The notes under the pieces: generated by a model
What the model saw: only the letters and a program-made list of their open reading frames with translations
Database searches by the model: none
What the model was told of the DNA's origin: nothing
NCBI RefSeq assembly: GCF_000425665.1
Contig: NZ_KE384432.1
Span: 1 to 64,000, forward strand
Direction: 5' to 3'
DNA length: 64,000 nucleotides
Source of the DNA: Gemella cuniculi DSM 15828
Lineage (GTDB): Bacteria; Bacillota; Bacilli; Staphylococcales; Gemellaceae
Made by a program: the position numbers and the translations under genes
Part shown: positions 55,615 to 64,000 of the stretch, one piece after another
How the letters are laid out: every line of letters begins with the position of its first letter
How positions within the stretch are numbered: the stretch's first letter is position 1

Positions 55615-55840
55615 ATACAAACTTACATCGCTAAACTTTAAAAAAAACGAGATAAGTTTTCAGGAACATCCCAATCTATAAATAATATTAGGAGCAGATT
55701 GATTAATAAATCTGTTAAATTTATTAGGTAAAAGATAAGGTTATTTAATGAAGCAAATTTCAAAATAAGTAACCTTCTGTATCTTTTATAACCAGAAAAA
55801 TTTTGTGATGATTTTGAATTTATGAGCCGATACCTTTTTA
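55615..55840. other. intergenic sequence without recognisable genes
   Basis: About 225 bases after the hairpin. I read several frames on both strands and found only short ones with no ribosome binding site. It lies beyond the pth stop and may include a degraded insertion. Confidence 0.3.
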
Positions 55841-56398
55841 TTAATTGTACTTATTCATTAATTCTACAAAAGAAAGTTTTGAAAAATCCTCAATACAATT
55901 TATACTTTTACCATAAATTTTTTCGATTTTTCCCATTTCTTCTTTAGAAAATTTCCCGAGAACATAATCAACAACTTTCATTGGTGGAATCGGTCTGTTA
56001 ATTCCAATTTTTAATCTATTAAATTTCTCCGTACCAAGGTGATTTATTATACTCTTGATTCCATTATGCCCACCACTACTTCCTTTTGCCTTTAATTTAA
56101 AGTTTGCTGTTTTTGTGTCCAAATCATCATAAATTACTAGAACATCTTCCATATTAATTTCAAAGTAATCATAAAACTTTCTAACTGCCTCACCTGAAAG
56201 ATTCATATAAGTGGTAGGTTTTATTAACAAATACTTTATTCCGCTATAATATGTTACTGCGTAATCTGCATTAAATTTATTTTTATCAAAATTTACATTC
56301 CAATTTTTTGCGAGTTCATCAAGAATCATAAAACCAATATTATGCCTTGTGTTTTCGTACTGTTTTCCAGGATTACCAAGTCCTATTATTAATTTCAT
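55841..56398 (-). CDS. pth: peptidyl-tRNA hydrolase
   Basis: Releases peptides from peptidyl-tRNA. The 185-residue sequence has LIIGLGNPGKQYENTRHNIG with the catalytic His, KPTTYMNLSGEAVRKFY, and VIYDDLDTKTANFKLKAKGS, then GGHNGIKSIINHLG. The conserved His, Asn and Asp residues are present. The start has no strong site. In Bacillus pth lies between prs and mfd as here. Confidence 0.96.
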   Translation of the reverse strand: MKLIIGLGNPGKQYENTRHNIGFMILDELAKNWNVNFDKNKFNADYAVTYYSGIKYLLIKPTTYMNLSGEAVRKFYDYFEINMEDVLVIYDDLDTKTANFKLKAKGSSGGHNGIKSIINHLGTEKFNRLKIGINRPIPPMKVVDYVLGKFSKEEMGKIEKIYGKSINCIEDFSKLSFVELMNKYN

Positions 56399-56525
56399 TA
56401 CTATTCCTCACTTTATAAAATAATTTTTTCGCTCTTTTTACTAAATTATTTATTACCATTAAATAATAAGTATACAATACTTAACTAAAATTAGATTTAT
56501 AATATTATAATTAACAACATTTAAA

Positions 56526-56551
56526 GAAGGCAACGAAGTCGCTGCCTTCTA
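56526..56551 (-). terminator. terminator of prs
   Basis: Minus strand GAAGGCAGCG and CGTTGCCTTC form a 10-bp stem with a 4-nt loop. The T-run is short, so it may be a weak terminator. Confidence 0.7.
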
Positions 56552-56569
56552 TGTTTTACTTTTTAATTA

Positions 56570-57520
56570 TTATTCAAAAAGAACACTTACCGGTTCATTG
56601 TTATGAATTTTATAAATAGCTTTAGCTATTAAATCACCAACACATAACGGAACCATTTTATCTAATTTTTTCTCTTCTGGTATATCTATTGTATTGGCGT
56701 ACACTAATTCTTTAATTGGAGAATTTTCGATTCTTTCTAATGCCTGTCCACTTAGCACTGCATGTGAGCAGCTTGCATAAACTTCCTTAGCTCCTCTATC
56801 TATAAGTGCTTGTGCTCCAAGAGTAATTGTACCCGCTGTATCAATTATATCATCAATAAGTATACAGATTTTTCCATCAATATTACCAACTATATTCATC
56901 ACTTCTGCAACATTTGGTTTAGGTCTTCTCTTATCAATTATTGCAATAGGTGTGTTTAAAAAGTCAGCTAATTTTCTAGCTCGAGTAACTCCACCGTGAT
57001 CTGGTGATACGACAACTACATCATCCATGTTTGGCAACTTATCTTTAAAATATCTTGCAATGATAGGTGCAGCCATCAAGTGATCTACTGGAATATCAAA
57101 GAATCCTTGAATTTGAAGTGCATGAAGATCCAATGCTATAACTCTGTCCGCCCCTGCAGTTTCTAATAAATTAGCCACCAATTTTGCAGTAATCGGTTCT
57201 CTACTTCTCGCTTTTCTATCTTGACGAGCATACCCGTAATACGGAATGACAACATTAATAGTATCAACAGAGGCACGTCTTAAAGCATCTATCATAATTA
57301 ATAAAGTCATTAAATTATCATTTACCGGTCCACTTGTTGATTGTAATACGAAAACTTCCGATCCACGTACACTCTCTTCTATATTAATAGATACCTCTCC
57401 GTCACTAAACTTCTTAACACTACATTTACTTAGTTCTATGCCAAGTGATTTTGCTACTTGTTTTGCTAGTGGGATATTAGCATTTAATGAAAACAGCTTT
57501 AATGGTTTATCTACAAGCAT
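56570..57520 (-). CDS. prs: ribose-phosphate pyrophosphokinase
   Basis: Makes PRPP from ribose-5-phosphate and ATP for nucleotides, His and Trp synthesis. I chose ATG at 57520 (316 residues): AAGGAG lies 10 bases upstream, and the homologues start [20 protein letters not shown]. The ATP site region reads [16 protein letters not shown]. The flexible loop is [19 protein letters not shown], and the PRPP-binding loop [20 protein letters not shown]. Its position upstream of pth matches Bacillus (prs-ctc-pth); ctc is absent here. Confidence 0.95.
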   Translation of the reverse strand: MLVDKPLKLFSLNANIPLAKQVAKSLGIELSKCSVKKFSDGEVSINIEESVRGSEVFVLQSTSGPVNDNLMTLLIMIDALRRASVDTINVVIPYYGYARQDRKARSREPITAKLVANLLETAGADRVIALDLHALQIQGFFDIPVDHLMAAPIIARYFKDKLPNMDDVVVVSPDHGGVTRARKLADFLNTPIAIIDKRRPKPNVAEVMNIVGNIDGKICILIDDIIDTAGTITLGAQALIDRGAKEVYASCSHAVLSGQALERIENSPIKELVYANTIDIPEEKKLDKMVPLCVGDLIAKAIYKIHNNEPVSVLFE

Positions 57521-57831
57521 ATTAAATTTTCTCCTTAAAATTTGGTTCGATAGTAATACAGATGTATTCCGTTTATTATTATAGCATAAATATTTTTTAA
57601 TTTCTACCACATCCACTACATTTGATACCGTTAGAGAAAAAATTAATTTCTAGGAAATTTATTCTGATAATTTCTAATTTTTTTCAAAATACAAATTAAA
57701 AAATTTTAGTTTCTTTTATTTCATTTTTATGCTAAGATATTGAATAACAAGATTAAGAAATTTTCATTTTAAATTTTTTTAATATTTTTAACTTTCTTTT
57801 TCTTAAATTACCTACTTAAGGAGTGTGTTTT

Positions 57832-59049
57832 ATGGATAAAATTTTTGAACTTATTGAAAAGGAACAACAACGACAAAATACAAATATTGAACTTATTGCA
57901 AGCGAAAACTTTGTCTCTAATGATATTTTAAAAGCAACAGGAAGTGTTTTAACTAATAAATATGCTGAAGGATATCCTGGGAAAAGATATTATGATGGTT
58001 GTGAAGTAATTGATGAAATTGAAAGTCTAGCTATTGATAGATTAAAAAAACTTTTTGATGCAAAATACGTAAATGTTCAACCTCATTCAGGGTCTAGTGC
58101 TAATATTGCTGTTTATATGTCACTTCTTTCACCTGGAGATACTGTACTTGGTATGAGTATGGATGCTGGTGGTCACTTAACACACGGTAGCAGAGTTAAT
58201 TTTTCTGGTAAACTGTACAACTCAGTGTCATATGGAGTAACAAAAGATACACATACTATTGACTATAATGAAGTACTTCTTCTAGCAAAAAAACATAATC
58301 CTAAAATGATTATTGCAGGTGCTAGTGCATATTCACGTATAATCGATTTTAAAAAATTCAGAGAAATTGCTGATGAAGTTGGTGCGTATTTAATGGTTGA
58401 TATGGCCCATATTGCTGGACTTGTTGCAGTCGGTAAACACCCTACACCGCTACCTTTTGCAGATGTTGTAACGTCTACAACACACAAAACATTGCGTGGC
58501 CCACGTGGCGGAATTATTTTAACAAATAATGAAGAAGTTTCTAAAAAAATAAATAAAACAGTTTTCCCAGGTGCTCAAGGTGGTCCACTTGAACATATCA
58601 TAGCTGCAAAAGCAATTTGTTTTGAAGAAGCGTTAAAACCTGAATTTGAAGTTTATCAAACTCAAGTTTTGAAAAATATGCAAGCCATGGTAAATACATT
58701 TAAAGAAAACAATATACCCGTTATTAGTGGAGGTAGCGACAATCATCTATGTTTGATAGACACTTACTCTACTTATAAAATAAATGGTCATGATGCTAGT
58801 GAATTGCTTAGTAAAGCAAATATTACTTGCAACAAAAATGGGATTCCTTTCGATACATTACCACCTATGAAAACTAGTGGACTTCGATTGGGTACTGCTG
58901 CAATGACTACAAAAGGCTATATTGAAGATGATTTTATAGAATTAACTAATTTAATTTGTGAACTTCTTAAAAAAGGGGAGTCACATGTAGACATAATTCG
59001 TAAAAAAGTTTTATCTCTTACACAAAAAGAAAGAAAAGAATTTAGATAA
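57832..59049 (+). CDS. glyA: serine hydroxymethyltransferase
   Basis: Interconverts serine and glycine with tetrahydrofolate. Start is ATG at 57832 with AAGGAG 8 bases upstream; a GTG 9 bases earlier is unlikely. The 405-residue sequence has [65 protein letters not shown] and [18 protein letters not shown] with the PLP lysine. Also visible is [17 protein letters not shown]. It stands alone with its own terminator. Confidence 0.97.
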   Translation: MDKIFELIEKEQQRQNTNIELIASENFVSNDILKATGSVLTNKYAEGYPGKRYYDGCEVIDEIESLAIDRLKKLFDAKYVNVQPHSGSSANIAVYMSLLSPGDTVLGMSMDAGGHLTHGSRVNFSGKLYNSVSYGVTKDTHTIDYNEVLLLAKKHNPKMIIAGASAYSRIIDFKKFREIADEVGAYLMVDMAHIAGLVAVGKHPTPLPFADVVTSTTHKTLRGPRGGIILTNNEEVSKKINKTVFPGAQGGPLEHIIAAKAICFEEALKPEFEVYQTQVLKNMQAMVNTFKENNIPVISGGSDNHLCLIDTYSTYKINGHDASELLSKANITCNKNGIPFDTLPPMKTSGLRLGTAAMTTKGYIEDDFIELTNLICELLKKGESHVDIIRKKVLSLTQKERKEFR

Positions 59050-59057
59050 TAGATTAT

Positions 59058-59145
59058 AAAAAACCTAGAAATAAAAAATTAAACTTCACAATTATTAATT
59101 GTAAAGAAGATAAATTTTTTTAATTTTCTAGGTTTTTAATTTTTC
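59058..59145 (+). terminator. long hairpin terminator of glyA
   Basis: AAAACCTAGAAA and TTTCTAGGTTTT bracket an AT-rich inner region that includes ACAATT and AATTGT. A T-run follows. Confidence 0.8.
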
Positions 59146-59270
59146 TTTCCAATTCCGTTGTTAAAATATTTTTAGATTTCTTTATAAAGTAAATTTACGA
59201 ACTTTATTTTTTAACTCTATACCCAATGTACGGTTTTAGAAAAATATTTTTTTAAGTTAGTTTTAAAATA

Positions 59271-59299
59271 TTGACAACGTTCGTTTTATATGTTATATT
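59271..59299 (+). promoter_or_regulatory. sigma-A promoter of guaD with a CGAAC core inside
   Basis: TTGACA is followed after 17 bases by TATATT, about 30 bases before the guaD start. The spacer contains ACGTTCG, the reverse complement of the CGAAC core found in PurBox sites. Only the core matches, so purine control is possible but unproven. Confidence 0.65.
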
Positions 59300-59322
59300 G
59301 TATAAACTTATTAAGGAGATAT

Positions 59323-60684
59323 ATGGTTATGACAATAAAAAATATTTTTAAAGCATCTTTTTTCCATAGTTCTAATTATGGGGAGATAGAATTTGAAAAA
59401 AATGCCCTTATATTTGTATCAGAAAATGGAATTATTGAGCAAGTTATTAAAAATAATAATCCCGAATACAAAATTTTATTAGAAAAATATTCCAAAACAG
59501 AAAAATTTTATAGCTTCGGAGATAAAATCCTTCTCCCTGGTTTTATTGATCTTCATATCCACGCACCGCAGTGGCCTCAAGCTGGTCTTGCTCTTGATGA
59601 TGAACTTAGCCATTGGTTAAATAACTTCACATTCCCACTGGAAGTAAAGTATGAAAACCTAGAATTCGCCCATGAAGTCTACACCGATTTAGTAAAAACT
59701 CTTTTATCAAATGGAACTACCTCTGCAATGTATTTTGGAACAATTCATAATGAAGCTACTCTAGAGCTTGCTAAAATCTGTGCTGAACTTGGACAACGTG
59801 GTTTTGTCGGAAAAGTAGTTATGGATGATAAAAATATGAATCCAGAATTTTATCGTGATTCATCTACAGATAGTGCAATTACTAATACAGAAAAATTTAT
59901 AAAAGATATAAAAACTTTAGGAAAAAATGTTCCTCAAGGGATTTATCCAGTAGTAACACCTAGATTTGTTCCAAGCTGCACCAATAAGGCACTTAACGAA
60001 CTTGGTAAATTAGCAAAAAAATATAATACATATATTCAAAGTCATTGTAGCGAAAGTGATTGGGAACACAATTTTGTCAAAGATAGATTCAAAAAGCGTG
60101 ATACTGAAGTTTTGAATAGTTTTGGTTTACTTGGTGAAAAATCAATTATGGCACATTGTAATTTTATCAATAAAGATGATGGAGAAATTTTCTCAAAAAC
60201 TCATTCCTCTGTCTGTCATTGTCCGATATCCAATTCATATTTTGCTAATGCTACACTTCCTGTAAATTATTTAAAAAATCAAGGTGTTAATATTGGTTTA
60301 GGAACAGATATTTCTGGTGGTTTTTCTCCAAGTTTATATGATAATATCAAACACACTGTTATATCATCAAGGATGTTAAATGATGGCGTCAACAACAATT
60401 TATTAGCTAATGAGCGTGGGGTAAAAAATTCTAAAGTTTCAATTTTCGAAGCATTTTATCTCGCCACTACTGGTGGTGGAATTGCACTAAAATTACCTCT
60501 AGGACTTTTTAAAGAAGGTTACATATGTGATTTCCAAGTTATAGATACACAATTTTCTTCTAATGAACTTAAAAATTATTTAACTAATGAAAAAGATAAT
60601 CTTCTTCAAAGAATACTTTATCTTTCATCAAAGGAAAATATTCGAGAAGTTTGGATTCAAGGGAAAAGAGTTCTAAAGAAATAG
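59323..60684 (+). CDS. guaD: guanine deaminase
   Basis: Zinc amidohydrolase that turns guanine into xanthine. Metal and substrate motifs are visible: LPGFIDLHIHAPQWPQAGLA, SHCSESDWEHNFV, MAHCNFINKDDGEIF, and NIGLGTDISGGFSPSLYD. Length is about 453 residues, the animal/E. coli GuaD type rather than the small Bacillus enzyme. AAGGAG precedes two close ATGs (codons 12 and 14 of the open frame); I use the first. It precedes the purine permease by about 160 bases and both serve purine salvage. The last His and Asp ligands are in place. Confidence 0.93.
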   Translation: MVMTIKNIFKASFFHSSNYGEIEFEKNALIFVSENGIIEQVIKNNNPEYKILLEKYSKTEKFYSFGDKILLPGFIDLHIHAPQWPQAGLALDDELSHWLNNFTFPLEVKYENLEFAHEVYTDLVKTLLSNGTTSAMYFGTIHNEATLELAKICAELGQRGFVGKVVMDDKNMNPEFYRDSSTDSAITNTEKFIKDIKTLGKNVPQGIYPVVTPRFVPSCTNKALNELGKLAKKYNTYIQSHCSESDWEHNFVKDRFKKRDTEVLNSFGLLGEKSIMAHCNFINKDDGEIFSKTHSSVCHCPISNSYFANATLPVNYLKNQGVNIGLGTDISGGFSPSLYDNIKHTVISSRMLNDGVNNNLLANERGVKNSKVSIFEAFYLATTGGGIALKLPLGLFKEGYICDFQVIDTQFSSNELKNYLTNEKDNLLQRILYLSSKENIREVWIQGKRVLKK

Positions 60685-60841
60685 ATAATAATATTAAAAA
60701 TTTAAACATAAATACAAAACTCATCTATAACTAATATTTTAATTTTTTACTTTGTTATATTTATACTGATTTTTAATAATTACAAAAAAACATTATACTG
60801 GGATTATCCCAACAATATATTTTTAAGGAGAAATTTTTATT

Positions 60842-62155
60842 ATGACAAAAAAAAATAGTCATCTAACTATAGGCGTTGAAGAAAATATCCCATTTTCTCA
60901 GTCATTAATATTAGGATTACAGCATGTTCTTGCTATGGATGTTTATGTCCCACCCTTTATTTTAGCAACCGCTCTAGCTTTATCACCAGGAGAGGCTGCT
61001 GGTCTTATTCAATCAACATTTCTTGGTGCTGGATTAGCCTCGTTAATTCAAGTTTTATTTTATTTAAAATTACCAGTATGTCAAGGTCCTTCATTTATTC
61101 CTCTTGGAGCAATTATAGGGATTTATATGGGTTCAAAAAATATGGGAACAGTTCTTGGTGCTAGTATTGTCGGAGCTATTTTGGTAATTTTACTTGGCTA
61201 CTCTGGCATCTATAAATACATTGTGAGAAATTTTATCCCATCTATTGTTAGTGGAACAATTATTATGATTGTAGGACTTACCCTTCTACCATCTGCTTTT
61301 GTTAGTAACATTTATATAGAAGGAAATGGATTAAGCATTAAACAAAATATTCTACTTGCGTTTATTACCGCAGCATCATTAATTTTCTTTTCAACTTTAG
61401 GAAATTATATTAATAAATTCAAAAAAATTTTTCAAATTTCATCTGTTATAATTTCATTGGCTATTGGAACATTTTGTGCATATTTAATGGGAGGCTTTAG
61501 TACTCAAGCAATTAAAGAGGCTAGTTTCTTCAGTCTTCCTAAGATTTTATTTTTAGATTATAGCATTCATTTCGAAGTTTCTGCTATTATTACTATGATT
61601 ATTATTTACATAGTTCTTCTTGCTGAAACTACTGGAACTTGGTATGCAGTCAGTTCTGTAATTGATGAGCCACTAAGTGATAATCAAATCAATAAAGGAG
61701 TGATTGGGGAAGGTATTGGCTGTTTCCTTGCTGCACTTGTAGGAGCTACTCCTGTAACTGGTTATTCTACTAATGCTGGTATTATTTCTATTACAGGTGT
61801 TGCGAGTAAAAAAGTTTTTGTTGTAGCATCTGGATGGTTTATTGTACTATCATTTTTAGGAAAACTTTCTGCTATTATTAATTCTATACCTGCAGCAGTT
61901 ATAGGTGGAGTTTTTTCCGTTGTATGTATTATTATTCTTCTTAATGGATTTAGAGTTGTTAAAAACTTAGATTTTTCTGAAAGAGAATTATATATTATTG
62001 GTGTTCCATTAATGTTTACAATAGGACTTCTATTCATTCCAACAGAACTTAAAAATAGTGCTCCTCAATTATTACAATATTTAATAGGTTCTCCTATTGC
62101 TGTTGGTGCTATTGTAGCAATCATTATGAATAAACTAATTCCCAATAAAGATTAA
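60842..62155 (+). CDS. NCS2-family nucleobase permease (xanthine/uracil type)
   Basis: A 437-residue proton-coupled nucleobase importer with about 12-14 membrane helices. The family marks are LILGLQHVLAMDVYVPPFIL (the QH motif in helix 1), the helix 8 glutamate in LLAETTGTWYAVS, and the NAT signature in STNAGIISITGVASKKV. It is closest to the xanthine/uracil branch of the NCS2 family. Its location after guaD suggests uptake of guanine or xanthine. AAGGAG precedes the ATG. Confidence 0.88.
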   Translation: MTKKNSHLTIGVEENIPFSQSLILGLQHVLAMDVYVPPFILATALALSPGEAAGLIQSTFLGAGLASLIQVLFYLKLPVCQGPSFIPLGAIIGIYMGSKNMGTVLGASIVGAILVILLGYSGIYKYIVRNFIPSIVSGTIIMIVGLTLLPSAFVSNIYIEGNGLSIKQNILLAFITAASLIFFSTLGNYINKFKKIFQISSVIISLAIGTFCAYLMGGFSTQAIKEASFFSLPKILFLDYSIHFEVSAIITMIIIYIVLLAETTGTWYAVSSVIDEPLSDNQINKGVIGEGIGCFLAALVGATPVTGYSTNAGIISITGVASKKVFVVASGWFIVLSFLGKLSAIINSIPAAVIGGVFSVVCIIILLNGFRVVKNLDFSERELYIIGVPLMFTIGLLFIPTELKNSAPQLLQYLIGSPIAVGAIVAIIMNKLIPNKD

Positions 62156-62166
62156 ACATAAACAGA

Positions 62167-62216
62167 GCTAGAAAGAAAAATAGAAAATATATATTTATCT
62201 TTCTAGCCTTTTTTAT
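62167..62216 (+). terminator. terminator of the nucleobase permease gene
   Basis: GCTAGAAAGA and TCTTTCTAGC form a 10-bp stem over an AT loop, followed by a T-run. Confidence 0.92.
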
Positions 62217-62272
62217 TTTAAAAAAATATAGTATAATACTTTTAGAATTTATACTAGAAATGGAGAATACTC

Positions 62273-62746
62273 ATGACAGAAAAGAAGATGAATGTTGAAA
62301 GTTTTAACTTAGATCACACAAAAGTTGTTGCACCTTACATTAGATTAGTTGGTGTCTACAGTGGAGAAAATGGGGATAAAATTTATAAATATGATATAAG
62401 ATTTTGTCAACCTAATAAAGAGCATTTGGAAATGCCTAGTCTCCATTCATTAGAACATTTAATTGCAGAATTGATAAGAAATCATCTGGATAATGTACTT
62501 GATTTTGGACCTATGGGCTGTCAAACTGGATTTTATCTTTCAGTAATCAATAATGACAGTTATGAAGATGTAGAAATTGCTCTTACTAAGACTCTCGAAG
62601 ATGTTTTAATAGCTACTGAAGTTCCTGCCTGCAATGAAATTCAATGCGGTTGGGCAGCTTCCCATTCATTAGAAGGTGCAAAAAAAGAGGCAAAAAAATT
62701 TTTAGATAAAAAAACTGAATGGAAAAATGTTTTTTCTAGACAATAA
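62273..62746 (+). CDS. luxS: S-ribosylhomocysteine lyase LuxS
   Basis: Splits S-ribosylhomocysteine to homocysteine and the AI-2 precursor. The 157-residue sequence has the metal ligands His58 and His62 in [16 protein letters not shown] and Cys125 in [15 protein letters not shown]. The catalytic Cys83 is in [13 protein letters not shown]. Typical length and no deviations. It is monocistronic. The partner Pfs nucleosidase is not in the window. Confidence 0.97.
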   Translation: MTEKKMNVESFNLDHTKVVAPYIRLVGVYSGENGDKIYKYDIRFCQPNKEHLEMPSLHSLEHLIAELIRNHLDNVLDFGPMGCQTGFYLSVINNDSYEDVEIALTKTLEDVLIATEVPACNEIQCGWAASHSLEGAKKEAKKFLDKKTEWKNVFSRQ

Positions 62747-62756
62747 TAAAAATCTA

Positions 62757-62806
62757 TAAAAAAATTCGAGATATGAAAAAATCATAAACTCGAATTTTTA
62801 TTTTAT
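62757..62806 (+). terminator. terminator of luxS
   Basis: AAAATTCGAG and CTCGAATTTT pair, with TATGA and TCATA pairing inside, followed by a T-run. Confidence 0.9.
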
Positions 62807-63053
62807 TAATTTACTCAATGGCTCGATAAAGAGCAATCCAAATATTGATTTACAGTTTTTTATCAATATTTTGTTTGTAAAACTTCAACATCATTAATTC
62901 GTAATTATAGAATACAATAATTACCATAATTCCAAAAAATCTAAATATAAATTCCCAACATAAACTAATTCAAATTATCTCTACATTGTTCAATATAAAA
63001 TTTAATTCTTTAACCACTACTGAATAAAGTTAGCTATGATTTGAAGAAATTTT
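62807..63053. other. region between luxS and the surface protein gene
   Basis: About 250 bases. On the minus strand a frame reads CWEFIFRFFGIMVIIVFYNY then ELMMLKFYKQ and stops, a hydrophobic stretch with no start codon or ribosome binding site. It may be a remnant. No terminator of the surface protein gene was identified. Confidence 0.3.
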
Positions 63054-64000
63054 TTACATTAGCGTATTTTTCAACTTTGGCAATTGAGACAAATTGTTGT
63101 TATTACTCAACAACGCCAAGTTTCTTAAAGAATATTTTATACTTTGAGTTTGTGCTGGTAAATTTTCACCTTCTTCATACACAAGAATCGGAACTTCTAT
63201 TTCACTTTCTGTCTTGTCTGGATAAATAATTTTGACTTTAACACTAGCTTTTCCAATTTTTTCTAAGTCTATGTCTTCTGTTATCTCATACTTAGTACCT
63301 TCTGGCAGATTTGATTTGTTTATTTTATTTATTATCTCTGAGTATTCTATCTTACTACCTTTTTTTACTGATATAGGATTATCATCAGTTAGACTTACCT
63401 TGTATTTTTCAGAATCATTTAACTGTAAATCACCTGTTTTTTCAATAAAATCTAACCCTGCTTTTGCTAATTCTTTTTTTATTTTATTTACATCAGCTTG
63501 TGAAGATGATTTATCATCTATAATTTTTTGAGCATCAAGTAATTTTTCAGCTAAGATTCTTCTACTTTCCAAATATTTCTTAGATGATTCTTTAGTTTTA
63601 TCACTTATGTCTCCATTAATATCTAGTAATTTCCCAACTTCATTCATCACTGAAATTAATTCACTTTTATCCGCTTCATTAACTAAAATAGGTATATCTA
63701 TCTCACTTTCACTATTATCATCTTGATATAAAACTTTTACCACCGCTTTTTTAGTTCCTGGTGTAGTTAATTCATCTTTTTTTAGTACAGATAATTTTAC
63801 ATTTACTGGTAATTTTGTTTTATCGACTTTATCTAAAATATCTCTATCTTTTACTTTATCTCCCACTGTCATCGAAATTGGTTTTTTATCAACTAAACTT
63901 GGAGGAAATGTTGCACTAAGACTTCCATTTTCAGGTGGAACAATTTTTAAATTCCCTAAATTCGGATCTACATATCCTTCTTTATCTAAACCTTGTCTTT
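63054..64000 (-). CDS. cell-surface repeat protein, C-terminal part (partial)
   Basis: The minus-strand frame is open from the window's right edge (LDKEGYVDPNLGNLKIVPPE) to the stop at 63054, so only the last 315 codons are seen; the internal ATG at 63872 is not the start. Two Rib/alpha-like modules recur: GTKKAVVKVLYQDDNSESEI then DIPILV, and GKASVKVKIIYPDKTESEIE then VPILV. Both follow segments of the type VGDKVKDRDILDKVDKTKLP or KGSKIEYSEIINKINKSNLP. Between them is a helical spacer rich in Lys, Asp and Glu. The C-terminus (about 30 residues after EEGENLP) lacks LPXTG and a membrane anchor; it ends LSQLPKLKNTLM. Likely a truncated adhesin-like protein. Confidence 0.75.
   Translation of the reverse strand, partial: RQGLDKEGYVDPNLGNLKIVPPENGSLSATFPPSLVDKKPISMTVGDKVKDRDILDKVDKTKLPVNVKLSVLKKDELTTPGTKKAVVKVLYQDDNSESEIDIPILVNEADKSELISVMNEVGKLLDINGDISDKTKESSKKYLESRRILAEKLLDAQKIIDDKSSSQADVNKIKKELAKAGLDFIEKTGDLQLNDSEKYKVSLTDDNPISVKKGSKIEYSEIINKINKSNLPEGTKYEITEDIDLEKIGKASVKVKIIYPDKTESEIEVPILVYEEGENLPAQTQSIKYSLRNLALLSNNNNLSQLPKLKNTLM

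Noticed and set aside
55615-55840. Degraded insertion sequence between pth and the hairpin
   Set aside because: The short frames do not resemble a transposase and no terminal repeats are visible.
60685-60841. Guanine riboswitch before the nucleobase permease
   Set aside because: No purine aptamer pattern (P2/P3 hairpins with matching loops) is readable in this AT-rich gap.
62850-62960. Minus-strand hydrophobic frame reading CWEFIFRFFGIMVIIVFYNY
   Set aside because: It has no start codon and no ribosome binding site, and it does not join a neighbouring frame convincingly.
63054-63120. LPXTG sorting signal in a shifted frame at the end of the surface protein
   Set aside because: I read the other two frames and found no LPXTG and no following hydrophobic segment.

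Overview
The window is a very AT-rich, densely packed low-GC Firmicute chromosome segment, with single-copy housekeeping genes in Bacillales-type neighbourhoods: dnaG-rpoD, tmk-holB-trmN6-GIY-YIG-rsmI, rpoY-rnjA, cshB-nfo-zur, NfeD-floA and mfd-tag. The gene content, the condensed operons and the lactococcin-972-type bacteriocin suggest Gemella or a close relative. That placement is inference; no 16S rRNA is present.

Layout. 1-0.3 kb: the 3' end of a damaged IS30-type transposase. 0.7-3.6 kb (-): rpoD and dnaG. 3.9-6.75 kb (+): trkA-trkH potassium uptake. 6.8-11.6 kb (-): a membrane protein with a histidine-kinase-like H-box, then rsmI, GIY-YIG, trmN6, holB, tmk and an aminotransferase. 11.9-16.6 kb: ilvE, a formate/nitrite channel, an acetyltransferase, a decayed acetyltransferase and rny. 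17.2-18.4 kb (+): L11-L1 operon with a putative L1-binding leader. 18.6-20.85 kb (+): a glycosyltransferase, a peroxidase-like protein and the radical SAM protein ArsS, which reads through an in-frame UGA as selenocysteine with a SECIS-like hairpin. 21-30.4 kb (-): acpP, plsX, sortase, recG, sdaAA/AB, rnjA, rpoY and a GNAT-aminotransferase fusion, plus an unlisted 36-aa membrane protein on (+). 31-33.6 kb: ndh, two Fe-S scaffold-like proteins, tRNA-Arg and rpsO. 33.7-38.2 kb (-): ribF, truB, zur, nfo and cshB. 38.6-41.2 kb (+): bacteriocin operon. 41.3-47.5 kb (-): deoC-pdp, a flotillin/NfeD cluster with three unassigned membrane proteins, an MBL hydrolase and a decayed membrane-protein gene. 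47.7-48.06 kb (-): tmRNA. 48.2-59 kb: rarA, murB, a GrpB-like gene, tag-mfd, pth, prs and glyA. 59.3-62.7 kb (+): guanine deaminase, a purine permease and luxS. 63.05-64 kb (-): the C-terminal part of a repeat-containing surface protein that continues beyond the window.

The most interesting parts are the ArsS selenoprotein cluster at 18.6-20.9 kb and the bacteriocin operon at 38.6-41.2 kb, where two small, divergent membrane proteins stand in for the single large membrane protein usual in lactococcin-972 loci. Others are the histidine-kinase-like protein with no ATPase domain, the cysteine-tailed IscA-like protein, two decayed genes rebuilt by joining frames, and a possible family of long GGAGC-type hairpins.
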